Below are positions 14,772 through 17,253 of a stretch of 17,253 bases of DNA, piece after piece. Source of the DNA: Dehalococcoidia bacterium. Lineage in GTDB: Bacteria; Chloroflexota; Dehalococcoidia; SZUA-161. The notes under the pieces are model-generated. The model searched no databases, was not told where the DNA came from, and saw only the letters and a program-made list of their open reading frames with translations. Position 1 is the first letter of the stretch. Each line of letters starts with the position of its first letter. The stretch covers positions 1 to 17,253 of the forward strand of contig JACUUS010000028.1 of the NCBI GenBank assembly GCA_014859215.1, in the 5' to 3' direction. A program made the position numbers and the translations under genes.

Positions 14772-14978
14772 TCACCTCCGCCTGGTCCTTATCACTGTCA
14801 CAACTAAGGCACACTCGGCAACCATCAGCCAGATGACTCTGAGATCTCCCAGTCGGGATTCCAGTTTACTTCCCTGGTTGAGCTGTTCTCCCAGCTGGAT
14901 AACATCTTCAACCTCGTCGCTGGTCAGTTTGTAGAGCCTGACCTTGTTTCTGGCATGACGGCTGAATCGTATCTCCAC
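14772..14978 (-). CDS. DUF4258-type small protein; probable toxin
   Basis: From GTG 14978 the protein has 68 residues: EIRFSRHARNKVRLYKL, then DEVEDVI, and a C-terminal WLMVAECALVVTVIRTRRR. The F-S-x-H-A-x-x-x-(V/M)-x-x-x-x-(L/I) start and the late Val-rich strand fit DUF4258, a compact fold resembling RelE/BrnT-type toxins. I prefer GTG 14978 because homology starts there and a strong promoter ends only 8 nt upstream, so the transcript would be nearly leaderless. No Shine-Dalgarno is seen. The longer open frame upstream to 15164 runs through the direct repeat and promoter and is not coding. It forms an operon with the DUF2283-HTH gene. The toxin role is inferred from family and context. Confidence 0.75.
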   Translation of the reverse strand: MEIRFSRHARNKVRLYKLTSDEVEDVIQLGEQLNQGSKLESRLGDLRVIWLMVAECALVVTVIRTRRR

Positions 14979-14986
14979 CTGTCTAC

Positions 14987-15014
14987 AGTATAAGCGTTTG
15001 CGCTTATTTGTCAA
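14987..15014 (-). promoter_or_regulatory. Strong σ70 promoter of the toxin-antitoxin-like operon
   Basis: On the minus strand, a perfect TTGACA (15014-15009), a 16-nt spacer and TATACT (14992-14987). The expected start falls at about 14982-14978, at or just before the GTG codon 14978, implying a leaderless or near-leaderless mRNA. Confidence 0.7.
14990..15007. promoter_or_regulatory. Operator palindrome ATAAGCG-TTTG-CGCTTAT
   Basis: Perfect 7-bp inverted arms (14990-14996 and 15001-15007) around TTTG fill the spacer and overlap the -10 of the cassette promoter. This is the classic place for an autorepressor. The HTH of the DUF2283 protein is the obvious candidate to bind it. Confidence 0.65.
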
Positions 15015-15100
15015 TCGGGACAAATTGGGACCATGATTCAGGCTGAGGCATGAGATTATGCCTGATTGCCATGCCTGCACTGCTGAAGGGGAGGTGGGGC

Positions 15101-15141
15101 TGTAGCGGTGGGCCGCCGGGCCGCCTGGGGTGCGGTCGGGG
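15101..15141. repeat. 41-bp direct repeat, copy 2
   Basis: Matches 14235-14275 at 40 of 41 positions. It lies 87 bp upstream of the cassette -35, so the two copies bracket the toxin-antitoxin-like operon. A shorter relative of the core occurs at 15308-15323 (CGGGCCGCCAGGCCGC, 15 of 16 against copy 1) in the leader of the acyl-CoA dehydrogenase gene. Confidence 0.85.
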
Positions 15142-15177
15142 AATTCGCCGGCCGTGCCTCCCACACGATCAAATTGG

Positions 15178-15197
15178 TTGACACGAGTACGTGTGAA
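15178..15197. promoter_or_regulatory. Operator-like palindrome over the -35 of the acyl-CoA dehydrogenase promoter
   Basis: TTGACACG (15178-15185), AGTA, CGTGTGAA (15190-15197): 7 of 8 arm positions are complementary, with the inner five perfect. Size and position fit a TetR-type repressor site, as is common for acyl-CoA-metabolism genes. No TetR gene is in the window. Confidence 0.5.
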
Positions 15198-15206
15198 AGC
15201 TATACT
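15178..15206 (+). promoter_or_regulatory. Strong σ70 promoter of the acyl-CoA dehydrogenase operon
   Basis: A perfect TTGACA (15178-15183), a 17-nt spacer and TATACT (15201-15206). Transcription would start near 15213, leaving a leader of about 143 nt before ATG 15356. Confidence 0.7.
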
Positions 15207-15226
15207 CAGGACAATTCCATGTACGG

Positions 15227-15280
15227 GGACGCACTCCTGGCCGGACGAAGATTCCTGAAGGACTGCGTCCTATCTTGTTT
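15227..15280 (+). promoter_or_regulatory. Leader stem followed by a U-rich stretch
   Basis: GGACGCA (15227-15233) pairs exactly with TGCGTCC (15264-15270) around a 30-nt loop, and TATCTTGTTT follows directly. This resembles a weak intrinsic terminator or attenuator inside the leader of the dehydrogenase mRNA. The loop is large and I see no recognised riboswitch class. Confidence 0.3.
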
Positions 15281-15355
15281 CCAGAGCCGGAACCCCGGCA
15301 ACCGCCCCGGGCCGCCAGGCCGCAGAACGGTCCCAGAGAAAAGAGAGGAGAATCG

Positions 15356-16477
15356 ATGGACTTCAATCTGACCGAGCAGCAGGAGATGTTCAGGAAACAG
15401 GTGAGGAAGTTCTCGGAGGCGGAAATAGCTCCCCTGGTGGAGATCATGGACAGGGACAACTCCTTCCCCCACGAGATACGGCCGAAGCTGGCCGCCATGA
15501 ACCTCTACGGGATACCGTGGGACCCGAAGTACGGTGGCGCGGGTTCGGATTTCGTCAGTATGACGCTGGCCCTGGAGGAGATGGCGCGCGTGATCGCCCC
15601 GCTTTCAATGCATGTCCAGTGCCAGCATACGACCTGCGACAGGTTCCTCAAGCTCGGCACGGAAGAGATCAAGAACAGGTACGTCCTGCCCATATGCGAA
15701 GGTAAGATGGCAGGCTGTTTCTGCTTCACCGAGCCGGATACGGGCTCTCACCCGAAGATGATAAAGACCACGGCGGTCGAAGAGAAAGACTGTTTTGTCC
15801 TCAACGGCACCAAGCGTTTCGTGACTAACGGGATGTTCGCCGATGTCGCGCTTATCTTCGCCAAATTGGAGGGCGACATCAACATCTTCTTCGTGGATAC
15901 CGATACGAAAGGCTTCTCGCGCGGCAAGAAGATGGAGAAGCTCGGCCTGAGAGGCACCGAGCTTTGCGACCTGATGATGGACGACGTACGCATCCCGAAA
16001 GAGAACCTGCTGGGTGGAAAAGGCGGCAAGTTTGACGCGCTCAAGGACGCCATGACCCTGGGGAAACTCTGCCTCAGCGCGCACTGCGTGGGACTGATGC
16101 AGGCGGCGCTGGAGGAAGCCGTAAGGTACTCCATGACCAGGATGCACTTCGATGAGCCCATATTCGACCTCCAGGCCATTCACTGGCTGCTGGCGGAGAT
16201 GGCGTCCCGCCTTGAAGCCTCCCGCTGGCTTACCTACCGGGCGGCCTTCCTCAAGGACCAGGGCACGGACAGCATCAAGGATATGGCCATAACCAAGCTC
16301 TTCGTCACGCAGACTGCCGTGGACGTGTGCAGGTGGGGTATGCAGGTGCACGGCGCCTACGGGATCAGCAAGGAGTACAAGATAGAGCGCATATTCCGCG
16401 ACGCGAAGATGTACGAGCTCCTCGAAGGCACATCCGAGATACAGCGGGAGCTCATAGTAAAGCGCCTGCCCCGGTGA
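15356..16477 (+). CDS. Acyl-CoA dehydrogenase family protein
   Basis: This 373-residue FAD enzyme makes the trans-2-enoyl-CoA from an acyl-CoA and passes electrons to ETF. Seen: FNLTEQQEMFRKQVRKF at the start, the FAD/substrate segment CFCFTEPDTGSHP (121-133), LNGTKRFVTNG (149-159), KLGLRGTELCDL, and YGISKEYKIERIFRDAK (335-351). The catalytic glutamate is E357 in LLEGTSEIQREL, the short-chain/butyryl-CoA dehydrogenase position. Ser/Pro (SHP) replaces the usual GSD after TEPDxG, a small departure. ATG 15356 follows GAGGAG at 5 nt; the open frame upstream to 15275 is leader. An OYE-family reductase follows after 31 nt. The chain length and branching of the substrate cannot be told. Confidence 0.93.
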   Translation: MDFNLTEQQEMFRKQVRKFSEAEIAPLVEIMDRDNSFPHEIRPKLAAMNLYGIPWDPKYGGAGSDFVSMTLALEEMARVIAPLSMHVQCQHTTCDRFLKLGTEEIKNRYVLPICEGKMAGCFCFTEPDTGSHPKMIKTTAVEEKDCFVLNGTKRFVTNGMFADVALIFAKLEGDINIFFVDTDTKGFSRGKKMEKLGLRGTELCDLMMDDVRIPKENLLGGKGGKFDALKDAMTLGKLCLSAHCVGLMQAALEEAVRYSMTRMHFDEPIFDLQAIHWLLAEMASRLEASRWLTYRAAFLKDQGTDSIKDMAITKLFVTQTAVDVCRWGMQVHGAYGISKEYKIERIFRDAKMYELLEGTSEIQRELIVKRLPR

Positions 16478-16494
16478 ATCCGGCGCAGATTTTT
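16462..16494 (+). terminator. Possible weak intercistronic terminator or attenuator
   Basis: GCGCC (16462-16466) pairs with GGCGC (16482-16486), followed by AGA and TTTTT (16490-16494), just after the dehydrogenase stop and before the OYE-like start. The 5-bp stem is short, so partial termination is the most one would expect; chance is possible. Confidence 0.3.
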
Positions 16495-16508
16495 CCGGAG
16501 GCATTCGA

Positions 16509-17253
16509 ATGGCCAAGCTCAAGAAACTCTTCGAACCTATCCAGGTAGGCAGGCTCACGCTCAAGAACCGGATAAAGATGCCGGCTATGGCGGTGGTCCC
16601 GCCTGAGTCAGAAGAGGTGATGATCAACCGTCTGAAGGCATTCTACGCCGAGCGCGCGAAGGGCGGTGCAGCCCTGATCGGGGCCAGCTGCACCGCAACC
16701 CGGCTCATCCAGGACCCCATGCTGCCCCTGTATGAAGACCGGGTTATACCGATGCTCAGGCAGCTCGCGGATACGGTGCATGCTCATGACGCCTTCATGT
16801 ATGCTCAAATGGGTGTGGGCTACTGCTTCGCCTTCGGTGACGGCCCCGTAGAGGTTGTCGGTCCCTCCGGCGTTTCCCTGTCCGGCCGTCCGGGGACTCC
16901 GTTCAGGCTGGGCGGCCCCTTCGAGCCGACCATGCCTCGGGCGCTTACCCTGGAGGAGATTGAGCTGATGGTCGAGGCCTACGGAGATGGGGCGCGGAGG
17001 GCGCGCGAGGCGGGATTCGACGCGGTCGAGGTCATAGCCAGCGTTGGCTATGTGCTCGCCCAGTTCCTATCCCCGCTCACCAACAAGCGCACCGACCAGT
17101 ACGGCGGCAGCCTGGAAAACCGCATGCGGATTCTGCTGGAGATATTGGAGAACATGAAGAAGAAGGCCGGTGAGGACTACACCTGCCTCTGCCGGCTGAG
17201 CGGCGCGGATCTCCTCCCCGGCGGCTACACCATCAGCGACACAATCAGGATGG
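16509..17253 (+). CDS. Old Yellow Enzyme family NADH:flavin oxidoreductase, N-terminal part
   Basis: ATG 16509, with GGAGG 7 nt upstream, opens a frame that runs off the window after 248 codons. The FMN TIM-barrel family reduces activated C=C bonds, including 2-enoates and dienoyl-CoA. Seen: LFEPIQVGRLTLKNRIKMPA at the start, FYAERAKGGAALIGASC, FDAVEVIASVGYVLAQF, and SPLTNKRTDQYGGSLENRMR. The motif that in classical OYEs reads E-I-H-x-A-(N/H)-G-Y-L is here E-V-I-A-S-V-G-Y-V, so both substrate-anchoring residues are absent; FadH-type dienoyl-CoA reductases also differ here. Whether the C-terminal FeS/NAD(P) domains of the FadH/enoate-reductase type follow lies outside the window. It shares a transcript with the acyl-CoA dehydrogenase, so a thioester substrate is plausible. 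Confidence 0.88.
   Translation, partial: MAKLKKLFEPIQVGRLTLKNRIKMPAMAVVPPESEEVMINRLKAFYAERAKGGAALIGASCTATRLIQDPMLPLYEDRVIPMLRQLADTVHAHDAFMYAQMGVGYCFAFGDGPVEVVGPSGVSLSGRPGTPFRLGGPFEPTMPRALTLEEIELMVEAYGDGARRAREAGFDAVEVIASVGYVLAQFLSPLTNKRTDQYGGSLENRMRILLEILENMKKKAGEDYTCLCRLSGADLLPGGYTISDTIRM

Noticed and set aside
14979..15164. N-terminal extension of the toxin-like gene up to 15164
   Set aside because: It would run through a 41-bp repeat, a perfect TTGACA/TATACT promoter and a palindrome; homology begins only at GTG 14978.
15219..15371. Leader peptide ATG 15219 in the dehydrogenase leader overlapping its start
   Set aside because: No ribosome site before it, and the translation has no run of a particular amino acid that would point to attenuation control.
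15605..16627. 340-codon minus-strand frame opposite the acyl-CoA dehydrogenase and OYE-like genes
   Set aside because: It spans two genes with clear catalytic motifs on the plus strand; its own translation is low in family signals.

Overview
The window reads as a bacterial chromosome segment of roughly 55-60% GC. It has σ70/σA-type promoters (TTGACA / TATACT), Shine-Dalgarno sites, frequent GTG/TTG starts, and TAG and TGA stops. The gene content is: NDP-forming acyl-CoA synthetase, CaiB/BaiF CoA-transferase, four-subunit 2-oxoacid:ferredoxin oxidoreductase, acyl-CoA dehydrogenase, an Old Yellow Enzyme family reductase, TreT-type trehalose synthase and a B12-radical SAM protein. This mix suggests an anaerobic organism living on carboxylic acids and CoA thioesters. 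A Dehalococcoidia-like Chloroflexota is my best guess; Desulfobacterota or deep Actinomycetota are alternatives. No rRNA or tRNA is present, so the taxonomy is inference.

Layout. (1) 1-1953, plus strand: C-terminal part of an NDP-forming acyl-CoA synthetase, a decayed copy of the tail of such a protein, and a CaiB/BaiF CoA-transferase. (2) 5057-2028, minus strand: a porG-porD-porA-porB operon with its own promoter. porA appears to start at CTG, and porB carries an in-frame TGA at a conserved aromatic position. A small two-helix membrane protein lies upstream. (3) 5351-5746: a regulatory intergenic region rich in inverted repeats. (4) 5747-8881: a TreT-like glycosyltransferase converging on, and overlapping, a large repeat-containing membrane protein. 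The shared DNA is a low-complexity GCN tract. (5) 9159-11977: an SMR efflux pump, divergent from a B12-binding radical SAM (DUF4070) gene followed by a four-helix membrane protein. (6) 12045-14081: a transglutaminase-like protease fold, converging on a GNAT acetyltransferase plus nitrilase pair. (7) 14145-15141: a hexamer repeat, then a toxin-antitoxin-like cassette (DUF4258 protein plus DUF2283 fused to a winged HTH). The cassette has its own strong promoter and operator and is bracketed by two 41-bp direct repeats. (8) 15178-17253: a promoter/operator and structured leader driving acyl-CoA dehydrogenase and an OYE-family reductase that runs off the end.

How the genes fit together: the acyl-CoA synthetase and CoA-transferase would activate acids or move CoA. 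The dehydrogenase and OYE-like enzyme would act on enoyl or acyl thioesters. The 2-oxoacid:ferredoxin oxidoreductase would link pyruvate-type acids, acetyl-CoA and reduced ferredoxin. The most novel-looking parts are the cassette at 14.2-15.1 kb, the repeat-built membrane protein, and the TGA-interrupted porB next to a CTG-started porA.
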